Positions 8,162 to 17,500 of a DNA stretch of 64,000 nucleotides are shown here, piece after piece. The notes below the pieces were generated by a model. The model made no database searches, was not told where the DNA came from, and was given only the letters and a program-made list of their open reading frames with translations. Numbering within the stretch: position 1 is the stretch's first letter; every line of letters starts with the position of its first letter. The DNA is from Prevotella sp. (GTDB lineage: Bacteria > Bacteroidota > Bacteroidia > Bacteroidales > Bacteroidaceae): positions 1-64,000 of the forward strand of contig JAFZSL010000075.1 in the NCBI GenBank assembly GCA_017619375.1, in the 5' to 3' direction. Made by a program: the position numbers and the translations under genes.

Positions 8162-10930
8162 ATGAAAGCAATTCGCCTTTTCAAACTATTCAGCGTATGG
8201 CTGATGCCGTTCCTGCTTCCTATGGCAGTGACGGCTGCACATGGCTATGTCGACCTCGGTTTGCCGAGTGGCACGCTCTGGGCCGACTGCAACGTGGGAG
8301 CTTCAGCATCCGAACAATACGGCGACTTCTACGCCTGGGGTGAGACACAAACGAAGACTTCCTACACCTGGAGCAACTACCAATATGCCAGCGGTTCGCA
8401 ATCCACCGTGCAGGACATCGGCACGCACATCGCCGGCACATCCTACGATGTCGCCAAGGCGAAATGGGGAAGCGAATGGGTGATGCCCACCCTCGACCAG
8501 GCCAACGAGTTGATCCATTATTGCGACTTGTCCTTGGCAAAGGTGAACAACGTCAAGGGCATCCGTTTCAAGGGGCCCAATGGCAACTCCATCTTCTTCC
8601 CCATGACGGGATACAAGGCTGACTCCGGCTACCAAGGGGAGGGCTCACAGACCTACATCTGGACCGACACCAAGGACATCGTCAACAATGTGGCATACAA
8701 GTCGATGGCGATATTCCTGGACAGAGGTTCATCACCTGTAAATATCAAGACCACGGGGGCCGCGCGCTACTCGGGCTGCGTCATACGTCCCGTCAAGAAA
8801 GATGGAAATGGCGGTGGAGACGTGACCGAGGATACGCCTTACGCTGTGTTCAGCGGTACGACGCTCACTTTTTACTATGATGAAAAGATGGCCACTCGAA
8901 ACGGCACGAAGTACGAACTGAACACAGGGACGAACAAACCGGGATGGAATGCCAAGGCGAGCAGCATCACCAAGGTGGTGTTCGACGCCTCGTTCGCCGA
9001 TGCATACCCCACCACGACTTACTATTGGTTTGGACAAATGAGCAAGTTGACTTCCATCACAGGTTTGGAGAACCTGATGACGGAGGACGTGACCAATATG
9101 GCCTATATGTTCTATGGCTGTTCCCAACTCCAGGCATTGGATTTGGGCACCTTCAAAACCAGCAGTGTGAAGAGCATGGCTTATATGTTCTCGGGATGTA
9201 CGAGCCTCACCAACCTGACGCTATATTATGGTTCTTATGGTCTGGAATATTTCTACTACGATACCAACTTCGTCACAACGGCTGCCACCAACCTGAGCAA
9301 CATGTTTGCAGGTTGCAGCAGCCTGAGTGCACTCGTGCTCGCGGATTTCACCGTGAAGTCGAGCACCAACACCACCGACATGCTCAAAGGTTGCAGCTCC
9401 CTTTATAAACTCTACATCACCACCGACATGAATGCACTCGATGCCAGTGCGTTGGCTGGAGTGGGAACAGCCAGCAACCCTTGCTGCCTGGAGTTCCACG
9501 AATGGGATGCGATGCCCCAACCCAGCAGCATCAAACCCACCTACTATGTGTGGAAAGGTGGATATTTCTACAACTTGCAGACAGGCTATGCTGAGCTGTC
9601 GGAGGACGGAAAGACAATGACCTTCAAATACGACATCTTCGATGATTTGTCATGGACAGGAACGCCCATACCCATCTACAAACTCAACTCAGGGACAGGA
9701 AAACCTGAATGGGTGGACCACGCTGCCAATGTCACCAAGGTTGTCTTTGAGGAGAGATTCGCATTCGTGCGGCCGACATCCTGCTACCAGTGGTTCAATG
9801 GATTGACCAAGTTGGCTTCATTCACGGGATTGAAGTATCTCAACACCAGCGAAGTCACCAACATGGCCTATATGTTCCAGAACTGCAAGAAACTGACATC
9901 CCTCGACATCAGCACCTTCACCTTGAAATCGGGTGTGACTTCCACGAGCATGCTGAAGAATTGCACCGCGCTGAAGAAACTCTCCATTCCTGCCACCGCT
10001 GGGTACTTGAACAATGCTGCATGCACCGGCATAGGCACCACCTCCAGTCCTTGCGAACTCGTCTATCCCTCTGGCTTCACTCCTGAGAGGCAATCGTCGG
10101 GGACAGGATGGTTCCAATGGAAGGGCGGATACTTCAAGGACGATGTACAACCCTCGCAGTACGCGATAGGCGACGTCAACCACGACGGCTCCATCACGGT
10201 GGTTGACGCCACGCTTGTCACCGACTACGTGTTGGGCAACAACCCGCCGAATTTCCACATCGAGAACGCCGATGCCAACTCGGACGGCAGCGTGACCATC
10301 ACCGATGTCACGAAAATCATTGACTTGGTGCTTGGAGGCTCGACGCCTCCCACACCACCCTCCACGCACAATTATGTCGACCTCGGCCTGCCGAGCGGCA
10401 CCCTCTGGGCCGACTGCAACGTGGGGGCTTCCGCACCCGAAGAATACGGCGACTTCTACGCTTGGGGTGAGACGGATACGAAGGCCTCCTACACCTGGGG
10501 CAACTACGAGTATGCCAGCGGCTCGCAATCCACCGTGCAGAACATCGGCACGCATCTTGCAGGCACGTCCTACGATGTCGCCACGGCGAAATGGGGAAGC
10601 GAATGGGTGATGCCCACCCTCGACCAGGCCAACGAGTTGATCAAATATTGCGACTTGTCATTGGCAAAGGTGAACAACGTCCCGGGCATCCGTTTCAAGG
10701 GGTCCAATGGCAATTCCATCTTCTTCCCCATGACGGGATACAAGGCTGACTCCGGCTACCAAGGGGAGGGCTCACAGACCTACATCTGGACCGACACCAA
10801 GGACATCGTCTCCAATGTGGCATACAAGTCGATGACGATATTTATGGACAGAGGTTCGTCACCTGCAAATATCAAGACCATGGCAGCCCTGCGCTGCTCG
10901 GGTTGCGTCATACGTCCCGTGAGGAAATGA
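8162..10930 (+). CDS. BspA-like secreted protein with duplicated end domains and internal dockerin-like module
   Basis: 922 residues. A signal peptide (1-26) is followed by a domain beginning YVDLGLPSGTLWADCNVGAS (about 29-213), common in Prevotella and Bacteroides surface proteins and resembling the Fibrobacter major paralogous domain. The centre (about 288-615) carries DUF285/BspA-type leucine-rich repeats (VTNMAYMFYGCSQLQALDL, MAYMFSGCTSLTNL). Residues 668-728 form a dockerin-like pair of Asp-rich calcium loops (DVNHDGSITVVDATLVTDYV, DANSDGSVTITDVTKIIDLV). A second copy of the first domain closes the protein (738-921). No sorting signal is recognisable at the C-terminus. Role: probably adhesion or carbohydrate/protein binding, inferred from the family. 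It is flanked by its own promoter box and a strong terminator. Confidence 0.9.
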   Translation: MKAIRLFKLFSVWLMPFLLPMAVTAAHGYVDLGLPSGTLWADCNVGASASEQYGDFYAWGETQTKTSYTWSNYQYASGSQSTVQDIGTHIAGTSYDVAKAKWGSEWVMPTLDQANELIHYCDLSLAKVNNVKGIRFKGPNGNSIFFPMTGYKADSGYQGEGSQTYIWTDTKDIVNNVAYKSMAIFLDRGSSPVNIKTTGAARYSGCVIRPVKKDGNGGGDVTEDTPYAVFSGTTLTFYYDEKMATRNGTKYELNTGTNKPGWNAKASSITKVVFDASFADAYPTTTYYWFGQMSKLTSITGLENLMTEDVTNMAYMFYGCSQLQALDLGTFKTSSVKSMAYMFSGCTSLTNLTLYYGSYGLEYFYYDTNFVTTAATNLSNMFAGCSSLSALVLADFTVKSSTNTTDMLKGCSSLYKLYITTDMNALDASALAGVGTASNPCCLEFHEWDAMPQPSSIKPTYYVWKGGYFYNLQTGYAELSEDGKTMTFKYDIFDDLSWTGTPIPIYKLNSGTGKPEWVDHAANVTKVVFEERFAFVRPTSCYQWFNGLTKLASFTGLKYLNTSEVTNMAYMFQNCKKLTSLDISTFTLKSGVTSTSMLKNCTALKKLSIPATAGYLNNAACTGIGTTSSPCELVYPSGFTPERQSSGTGWFQWKGGYFKDDVQPSQYAIGDVNHDGSITVVDATLVTDYVLGNNPPNFHIENADANSDGSVTITDVTKIIDLVLGGSTPPTPPSTHNYVDLGLPSGTLWADCNVGASAPEEYGDFYAWGETDTKASYTWGNYEYASGSQSTVQNIGTHLAGTSYDVATAKWGSEWVMPTLDQANELIKYCDLSLAKVNNVPGIRFKGSNGNSIFFPMTGYKADSGYQGEGSQTYIWTDTKDIVSNVAYKSMTIFMDRGSSPANIKTMAALRCSGCVIRPVRK
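8246..8799 (+). repeat. Long direct repeat, copy 1
   Basis: Encodes the first YVDLGLPSGTLWADC domain. It aligns without any gap to 10373-10926 at a constant offset of 2,127 bases and is highly similar at the DNA level. Confidence 0.92.
10373..10926 (+). repeat. Long direct repeat, copy 2
   Basis: Second copy of the 554-bp repeat within the same gene. The 2,127-base offset is 709 codons, so recombination between copies would delete the leucine-rich and dockerin parts in frame. Confidence 0.92.
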
Positions 10931-10999
10931 TGAACATCAAAAGAATCGGGGGAAAGTGTTTCCTGGGATCCCTGTGGTCCTGGTAACCCTGGCAACCCT

Positions 11000-11043
11000 A
11001 ACCCCGAAGGGGTGACAGACCTTTCAGTCACCCCTTCGGGGTT
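11000..11043 (+). terminator. Strong terminator after the BspA-like gene
   Basis: Perfect 17-bp stem (AACCCCGAAGGGGTGAC and its complement) around a 10-base loop, 70 bases after the stop codon, followed by GTTATGTTTATC. It separates the BspA-like gene from the next operon. The rest of the 336-base gap (10931-11266) holds TTAAGGTCA/C 9-mers near 11098-11120, a degenerate heptamer array at 11123-11147 and a promoter. Confidence 0.85.
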
Positions 11044-11160
11044 GTTATGTTTATCGCCACTAACGGGGGGCTCTCATTTTTCAAGTGGCCCAAGTCTTTA
11101 AGGTCATTAAGGTCCTTAAGTCCAATTTTCAATTTCCAATCTTCAATATTATTCTTTTTT

Positions 11161-11192
11161 TTTGGCTTTTCGCTCATTTCTTTGTACCTTTG
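11161..11192 (+). promoter_or_regulatory. Promoter of the vWA/tubulin-like/actin-like operon
   Basis: TTTG (11161-11164), 20-base spacer, then TACCTTTG (11185-11192): a full match to the Bacteroidota -33/-7 pair. It lies 75 bases before the first start codon of the operon and downstream of the terminator, so the five genes probably form their own transcription unit. Confidence 0.72.
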
Positions 11193-11266
11193 CAACGAAT
11201 GTACCACTTTTTCGAGTGGCGACAATTGAAATGTATATCATCAGTTAATTCAGGAGCTATTTATTT

Positions 11267-12565
11267 ATGACCAGAAAGTTGTTGGCCCTCTTGTTGGTTG
11301 CCTTGCTCGTGGTGGCCGTCATCTTCATCGGACGAGGCGGGGCGCACGACATAGAAAGGGGTCACATCCTACCTGCCGACACTGTCACCACAAAGACTTC
11401 CAAGCCTGTGGTTAGAATCTTCATGGAGAATTCCGGAAGCATGAACGGATATGTCACCACCAACTCCCAGTTCAAGAACGCCCTCGGGCACCTCATCACC
11501 AAGGCCGATGGTTTCTATTCCGGGACTCGTCTCGACTTCATCAACCAGGACATCCATCATACGGAGATGTGCGACGACCTCGACAACTTCGTACTCCAAC
11601 TCAACCCGCAGTCCATGCAGGTGGGGAACACCAGTTCCACAGACATCAACAAAATCTTCAAGATGATTCTCGATCACACCAGCAAGGACACCGTATCCGT
11701 GCTGGTAAGCGACTGCATGTATGACGTGGACAACGTGGGAACGCTGCTCTCCGCCGCCGCCAACAGCACCACAGGCACTTTCATGAAGGCCATACGACGT
11801 GCCAAGGACGCCAAGAAGGAGTTCGCGGCCATCATCATGCAGTGCATGTCGGAGTTCAGCGGCAACTACTACGAAGGAGGGACCGCCATCCCCTGCAACA
11901 CACAAAGGCCTTATTACGTCATTGTCATGGGCAACCTCGAGCAAGTGATGGACTTCAACCGGCACATGGAACTGGAAGACACGCCCACGGGACTTCCCGG
12001 GATGACTCACAAGTACATGCTATCGTCCGAACCCACATGGATGCTCGACCCCGCCACGGCACGCATCTATTCCAGCACCTTCACTAACGCCTTGCGCATA
12101 CAGGCGCAGCACGACGGACTCAATGTGCGGAAACTCACCATCGACAAGGACCAGTCCAACCTCAATTTCGCCTTCGGACTGGGCATCGAACAACTCTTTG
12201 CCGACCGCTCCTATCTCCTCGACAAAGACAACTATGACATCCAACCCTCGCAATACAAAATCACCGACGTCAACGACAATGCCAAGTTCACCGAGTGCGA
12301 TTACTTCAAGCACCCCGTCACCTTGCAGGTCGTGGCACTGGGGCAGCAGTTTGCACCCCAACTCACCATACGCCTGAAGAACGTCATCCCGACGTGGGTG
12401 AAAGAGTGCAGTTACAACGAGAGGATAGGTGCATTGCCACCATCCGAAAAGTCGTATGCCCTCTACGAGATGGTGGAAGGCATCTACAGTGCATTCTACA
12501 ACAACAAGGAGGACGACAGCCGAGACCTCTTCCGGCTGGACGTCCGTTTCGACGCTTACGAATAA
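11267..12565 (+). CDS. Membrane-anchored von Willebrand A-like protein (operon gene 1)
   Basis: 432 residues. A single hydrophobic helix (about 5-23, no lipobox) should anchor the protein, with the rest outside the cytoplasm or, if inverted, inside. A vWA-like fold is suggested from residue 48: a beta strand leading to FMENSGSM, where the metal-site motif DxSxS has Glu in place of the first Asp; a Thr-rich turn (GNTSSTDINKIFKMI); and the strand TVSVLVSDCMYD, matching the VSDG segment of vWA domains. The C-terminal 200 residues are not recognised. It is followed after 24 bases by a small membrane protein and then by a tubulin-like gene; vWA proteins are known neighbours of the FtsZ-like families described by Makarova and Koonin. 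The vWA call is motif-level only. Confidence 0.72.
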   Translation: MTRKLLALLLVALLVVAVIFIGRGGAHDIERGHILPADTVTTKTSKPVVRIFMENSGSMNGYVTTNSQFKNALGHLITKADGFYSGTRLDFINQDIHHTEMCDDLDNFVLQLNPQSMQVGNTSSTDINKIFKMILDHTSKDTVSVLVSDCMYDVDNVGTLLSAAANSTTGTFMKAIRRAKDAKKEFAAIIMQCMSEFSGNYYEGGTAIPCNTQRPYYVIVMGNLEQVMDFNRHMELEDTPTGLPGMTHKYMLSSEPTWMLDPATARIYSSTFTNALRIQAQHDGLNVRKLTIDKDQSNLNFAFGLGIEQLFADRSYLLDKDNYDIQPSQYKITDVNDNAKFTECDYFKHPVTLQVVALGQQFAPQLTIRLKNVIPTWVKECSYNERIGALPPSEKSYALYEMVEGIYSAFYNNKEDDSRDLFRLDVRFDAYE

Positions 12566-12589
12566 AAACAGAAAACACCAACAATAACA

Positions 12590-13006
12590 ATGGATATCAT
12601 CAGTGAGATTCTTGAACTCTTCGGGGTGGCTTACTTCGGCGACTTCTCCAAGTACATGTTCCAGTCGGGGGCCTACAGCCCCGTCTTCTATGTCATGCTG
12701 CTATTGCCCATCATTGTGGCATTCGTCTATTATATCGTACTTGACCACATCCTGCTGGCCAACGTGAAGAAATGGCTGCTCATCGGCGTGACGACAAGCG
12801 CAGTGGCAGCACTGGTGGGCATGTTCATCGCCAACCAGAAAATCAAGGGCTTCACTTTCTCCCAAAGCATCACCGACACGGGGATGGGGTCGGCCGACTT
12901 CCTCTCTTTCGGCTTCATCGTCTTCGCATACAGTGCGCTTTTCTTCTTCCTCGCTTCGCTTATTCTCAAGTCCTTCAGCAGCAGGTCGAGAAACATTCCT
13001 TTCTAA
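12590..13006 (+). CDS. Three-helix membrane protein (operon gene 2), function unknown
   Basis: 138 residues with three strong hydrophobic segments, about 33-53, 62-82 and 105-128, and a short charged C-terminus (SFSSRSRN). The first 30 residues are amphipathic (ISEILELFGVAYFGDFSKYM). No family is recognised. It sits between the vWA-like gene (24 bases before) and the tubulin-like gene (55 bases after), so it may form the membrane part of the predicted complex. The loop between helices 2 and 3 (NQKIKGFTFSQSITDTGMGS) is polar and could be the partner-facing side. This role is inferred from position only. Confidence 0.8.
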   Translation: MDIISEILELFGVAYFGDFSKYMFQSGAYSPVFYVMLLLPIIVAFVYYIVLDHILLANVKKWLLIGVTTSAVAALVGMFIANQKIKGFTFSQSITDTGMGSADFLSFGFIVFAYSALFFFLASLILKSFSSRSRNIPF

Positions 13007-13061
13007 CAACGACAAGGGGTATGGCGAGAAGGCCGACACCCCTGGCAAGCATACATCCATC

Positions 13062-14522
13062 ATGAGCAAACTTTATATCTTTGGCATCGGAGGAACGGGG
13101 GCAAGAGTGATGCGCTCACTCACCATGCTGCTCGCCTCTGGCGTCGAACTCGGTGGGAACATCGACACCATCGTGCCTGTCATCATCGATCCAGACACCA
13201 GCAACGGCGACCTCACGCGCACCATCTCGCTGATGAACCTCTATCGCAAGATCAGGCAACACCTCAACTTCGACAACAGACCCGAGAAAAGAGGCTATTT
13301 CCATATCGACATCGACGATATGAACACCAACTTCAGGCTGCACCTCAACAATGTGGCCAATATGAAGTTCAGCGACTACATCGCATACAACAGGTTCACC
13401 AACCAGGGACAGGCCGACAGCAACCAGGCGCTGCTCAGCCTGCTCTTCTCCGACAAGAACCTCGCCTGTCCGCTCGATGTGGGGTTCAAGGGAAACCCCA
13501 ACATGGGTAGCATCGTGCTCAACGACCCCAAGAACACCGAGGCCATGATACAACTGCTCCAGCATTTCCAGTCGGAAGACCAACTGTTCATCGTCAGCAG
13601 CATCTTCGGAGGGACGGGTGCGGCAGGATTCCCACTCTTGCAGAAAACCTTCCGTGAGGCGGAAAGACTCAACCTGCCCAACTCTTCGGCCATCGCCAAC
13701 GCCGCCATTGGAGCCGTCACCGTGCTGCCTTACTTCGGACTGAAGGAGAACAAGGACAGCGAAATCAACATGGAGACGTTCATTTCAAAGACCAAGGCTG
13801 CACTGAAATACTACATCGGCAACCTCGACGTGGACAACCTCTACTACATCTGCGACACCATCAAGAACAGGTATGACAACGTGGAGGGGGCCACCGACCA
13901 GCGCAACAAGGCGCATTTCGTGGAACTCGCGGCTGCTCTCTCCATCGTAGACTTCGCCAACTCACACGTGGAGCACAACCGCATGCAGACCAGCACGGCA
14001 TACAAGGAGTTCGCCATCAGGGCCGACCAAAACCCCATCACACTCAACGACCTCTGTTCTGCTACGTTTGGTTCCGTGGGAAAGGAGATGATGAGTTTCT
14101 ACCTCTTCTCACGATTCATGATGGAGCATTTCCACCAGACAAGGGAATACGCTTGGGCGAAGATGCCTCAGATGAAGGGTGCAAGTTTCAACGATGCCTT
14201 CTTCGCCGACATCAAGCAGTTTGCCGACGCTTACAAGAACCAATGGCTCAAGGAACTCTCCGACAACCAGAGGAGTTTCCAACCTTTCGACCTCTTCGCC
14301 AACACCGACGACGTCTTCGACACCATCATGCGCATCGAACCCAAGAAGACCTCCATGCTGGGAAGGCTTTTAGGGAAGAACCTCAACGGATACCCCGCCA
14401 TCGACACTGAAATCTCAGACGTGTCCATGAAGAAACTCAGAGGGCTCGACACCTATAACTTCTTCATCACCGTGCATGAGACGGCCATCAACAACGTCAT
14501 CAAGAAGAAGTACAACATCTAA
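13062..14522 (+). CDS. Divergent FtsZ/tubulin-like GTPase-fold protein (operon gene 3)
   Basis: 486 residues. The N-terminus KLYIFGIGGTGARVMRSL has the glycine-rich first loop of the tubulin/FtsZ superfamily. IIDPDTSNGDLTRT (about 41-54) is placed like the T2/T3 region. The signature loop appears as SSIFGGTGAAGFP (GGTGAAG at 183-189), a variant of GGGTGSG. The protein is longer than FtsZ and resembles the Tubulin_2 group rather than cell-division FtsZ; there is no FtsZ-type C-terminal peptide. The ATG at 13062 is used because the conserved glycine loop follows it directly; the open frame upstream overlaps gene 2. It probably binds GTP and may polymerise at the membrane with the vWA-like and ATPase partners. 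Family at fold level is likely; function is unknown. Confidence 0.78.
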   Translation: MSKLYIFGIGGTGARVMRSLTMLLASGVELGGNIDTIVPVIIDPDTSNGDLTRTISLMNLYRKIRQHLNFDNRPEKRGYFHIDIDDMNTNFRLHLNNVANMKFSDYIAYNRFTNQGQADSNQALLSLLFSDKNLACPLDVGFKGNPNMGSIVLNDPKNTEAMIQLLQHFQSEDQLFIVSSIFGGTGAAGFPLLQKTFREAERLNLPNSSAIANAAIGAVTVLPYFGLKENKDSEINMETFISKTKAALKYYIGNLDVDNLYYICDTIKNRYDNVEGATDQRNKAHFVELAAALSIVDFANSHVEHNRMQTSTAYKEFAIRADQNPITLNDLCSATFGSVGKEMMSFYLFSRFMMEHFHQTREYAWAKMPQMKGASFNDAFFADIKQFADAYKNQWLKELSDNQRSFQPFDLFANTDDVFDTIMRIEPKKTSMLGRLLGKNLNGYPAIDTEISDVSMKKLRGLDTYNFFITVHETAINNVIKKKYNI

Positions 14523-14569
14523 AGGGTGGAAACACCTGAAATGAAACCAGAAAAAACAGTTCACCACAT

Positions 14570-17500
14570 ATGTCTTACGTATTCAGATTCCACAAAGGGA
14601 GCGAAACCATCGAGGGGTGGCAGGAGACAGGGCAGATCGGCACAAAGGATGTCGAGGCCATCGAAGACCCCAACGGCGCAAAGGCTTCACTGCCCATCAC
14701 ATCCATTCCCACTCCCTTCGCGGGCTTCGAACTGGCAAAGACGGCATTCGCATACTGTGCCGAGGCCGGAGTGAAAGGCTCATCCATCTATCACAAATTG
14801 GCGGCCAACGCACTCGACGTGTTGGAGATATTCTTCGGCTTCAGGACCAAATACGCACGACTCTTCCAAATCGTCGTCTGGGACAAGGCCAACGACCTGC
14901 AGAGACTCGCAGCCGACGGCGTGCCGGAACATGCCGCCATGGCGGCCACCTTGCAATTGTTCCTCTCTCAAGACGGAAAGAGTTTCAACTTCTCCCGCAT
15001 GCAGTTCATCTACATGCTCAACTACATCGGGGAGGGAGCGCAAGGGCAAATCAACATCGTCGGAGGAACGTCGCCGACATCGGTTTGCATGGCATCGGCC
15101 AACGACCTCTCCTATGTCAGCGATGTGTATCTGAGCAACTACCACCTCGCCTTCCATCCCGACGAGGACGGCACCTACCGCTCGCTTGTGGGAAGGGACA
15201 GGGAATTCCGAGAGTTTGTTTACCTGCTCGCCAAGCAGCCTGAGTTCAACGCTCTCTATAACGAGTTCCACGCCTACGTCGACGCCTGTTTCAGGGCGGA
15301 CAACGATACGGAGTTCAAAAACCGGCTCAACGCCATGCAGCCGGGAATGTATGCCTCCCTCTACCAACCACTCCTCGCCGGCAGTTCGCAGATGATGCTG
15401 CCTGGCGACATCCCGCTGATGTGCCTTGGAGGAGACAGGATAGAGACAGACAGCGACTTCCGCATCCTCTCTGAGAGAAATGACGGTCGACTGCCGTTGG
15501 TGCTGCCGGCGGAACCCTATTTCGAACCGGAGATGCGCTACACCACCTCCTTGTGGAACGCACACCTTATGGCGCCGCTCACCGACAAAAGACCGTTGGA
15601 GGAGCGCACCTTGCCTTTCGACTCCACCCAATACCCATATCTCACCACCGACGATGTCTTCGAACCCTACCTCATCAAGACGGTGTTCCCCATCAACGAG
15701 GCGGCCTTCTTCACCAACCTCTTCAGAGGCAACAACAAGACGGCGGACGAATGTCAGTATCTCCTCCCGCTCAAGCCGGAGGTGATGAAATACCTGTCGG
15801 TGAAAACACTCACCGGGTATGCCGGCAACACCTCCAAACCGGTGTTCCAACTCAACGAGATGCCCGACGGACGCATACAGGCGGTCATCAACATACCTGT
15901 GCAGAAAGGACGATTCGTCACTCTGCACCGCGAATATACGGCGGCGCAAGTGGACCCCGACCCCGACCGCCTCATCTGGCCCATCATGGAATGCCGGTTC
16001 GACCTCTTCCTCTTCCCCTCCTACCATGTCGACGACCCGACGTTGGAAAAGCCCCAGCGCATCTACCTCGTGGACGAGGATACGGCAGGATACAAGAAGG
16101 AGCAGTTCCAATATTCCGTCTCGGCCTATAAGAACAACGATGCTGAACCGCTCAGGCACACCCTCGTCGACAGGGCCGACAAGAGAAGACAGTTCCTCAC
16201 CTCCAAATATTTCTGCCTCAACGAGGAGTTCGACTACATCGTGGTGTCCAACACCATCGCAAGCGGCATACTTGTTCCGCTCTACAAGAACGTGAGGCAG
16301 GGTGGAAAGGTGTTCGACTTCGCCATCGATTTCGGAACCACCAACACCCACGTGGAGTACAAGACCGACACCGACCCGGAGCCGCAACCGCTCACCATCA
16401 CACCCGACGAGGTGCAGGTGCTCTCACTCAACTCCACTTCTCAAAAGGCAGTGGAGATGATCGACCAGGAAGGATTGGAATCCTTCTTTGGAGGACCGGC
16501 GCAGTCGTTCATGCAGGAGTTCGTCCCAGTCACCGTTGGACAAGGAGAAATCGCCCGCTTCCCCATGCGCACCAACCTCTGCTACCGGGCAGGACACAGC
16601 GTGGAGGGAAGGGAAATCTTCCCGCTGGCCGACTACAACATTGGATTCCATTACGAGAAGGAGGACACCTACGACTACAACGAGACAAGACCCGACCTGA
16701 AATGGGACAGCACCAGGGGAAACAACCTGCTCGTGGAGGCCTATTTCGAGGAAATACTCATGCTCATACGCAACAAGGTGCTCCTCTCGGGAGGATTCCT
16801 CAACCGTACGAGCATCACGTGGTTCTACCCGGTGTGCATGCAACCCTACCAAATCGCCAACCTGGAGAATTCGTGGAACAAACTCTGCCAGAAACTCATC
16901 GCACCGCAGGGATACCGCTTGCAGAAGGTGGCGGAGTCGCTCGCACCTTATTATTATTACACCAAGAAGGAGGACGTGGATGCAGAGAGCAGGCCTGTCG
17001 TATCCATGGACATCGGCGGCGGCACCACCGATTTCGTCGTCTACCACACCGGCAACACGGCGGCCCTCATCTCCTCGGTGCGCTTCGCCGGCAACAACAT
17101 CTACGGCGACTTCCTTGGAAGGGGGACGGAATACAACGGCTTCGTCAAGGCCTTCGCTCCTGACTTCGACATGAAACTCAGGGACATCAGCGGAGTGAGC
17201 GATGTCTATGCCAAGTCGAAACGCAACAGCGCGGAGTTCATATCCTTCCTCTACTCTCTCGACAGCAACCCAAGAATGGAGGGTAGGGGAGTGTCCTTCT
17301 CCGAGGAATTGAGGGCGAGGCAGGACCTCAGGGTCGTGCTCCTCCTCTTCTACGCAGCCGAGGTGTATTATGCCGCCAAACTCCTGGAAATGCGCCATCT
17401 GAAGACACCGGCTTACATCACCGTCAGTGGAACGGCGTCCAAGGTGCTTGGACTTATCGGGAGCATCGACGCATTGCAAACTCTCGCCACCCACATCTTC

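Noticed and set aside
14780-16387. A 535-codon open frame on the minus strand
   Set aside because: Lies wholly inside the actin/Hsp70-like gene, with no recognisable motif; shadow of the coding strand.
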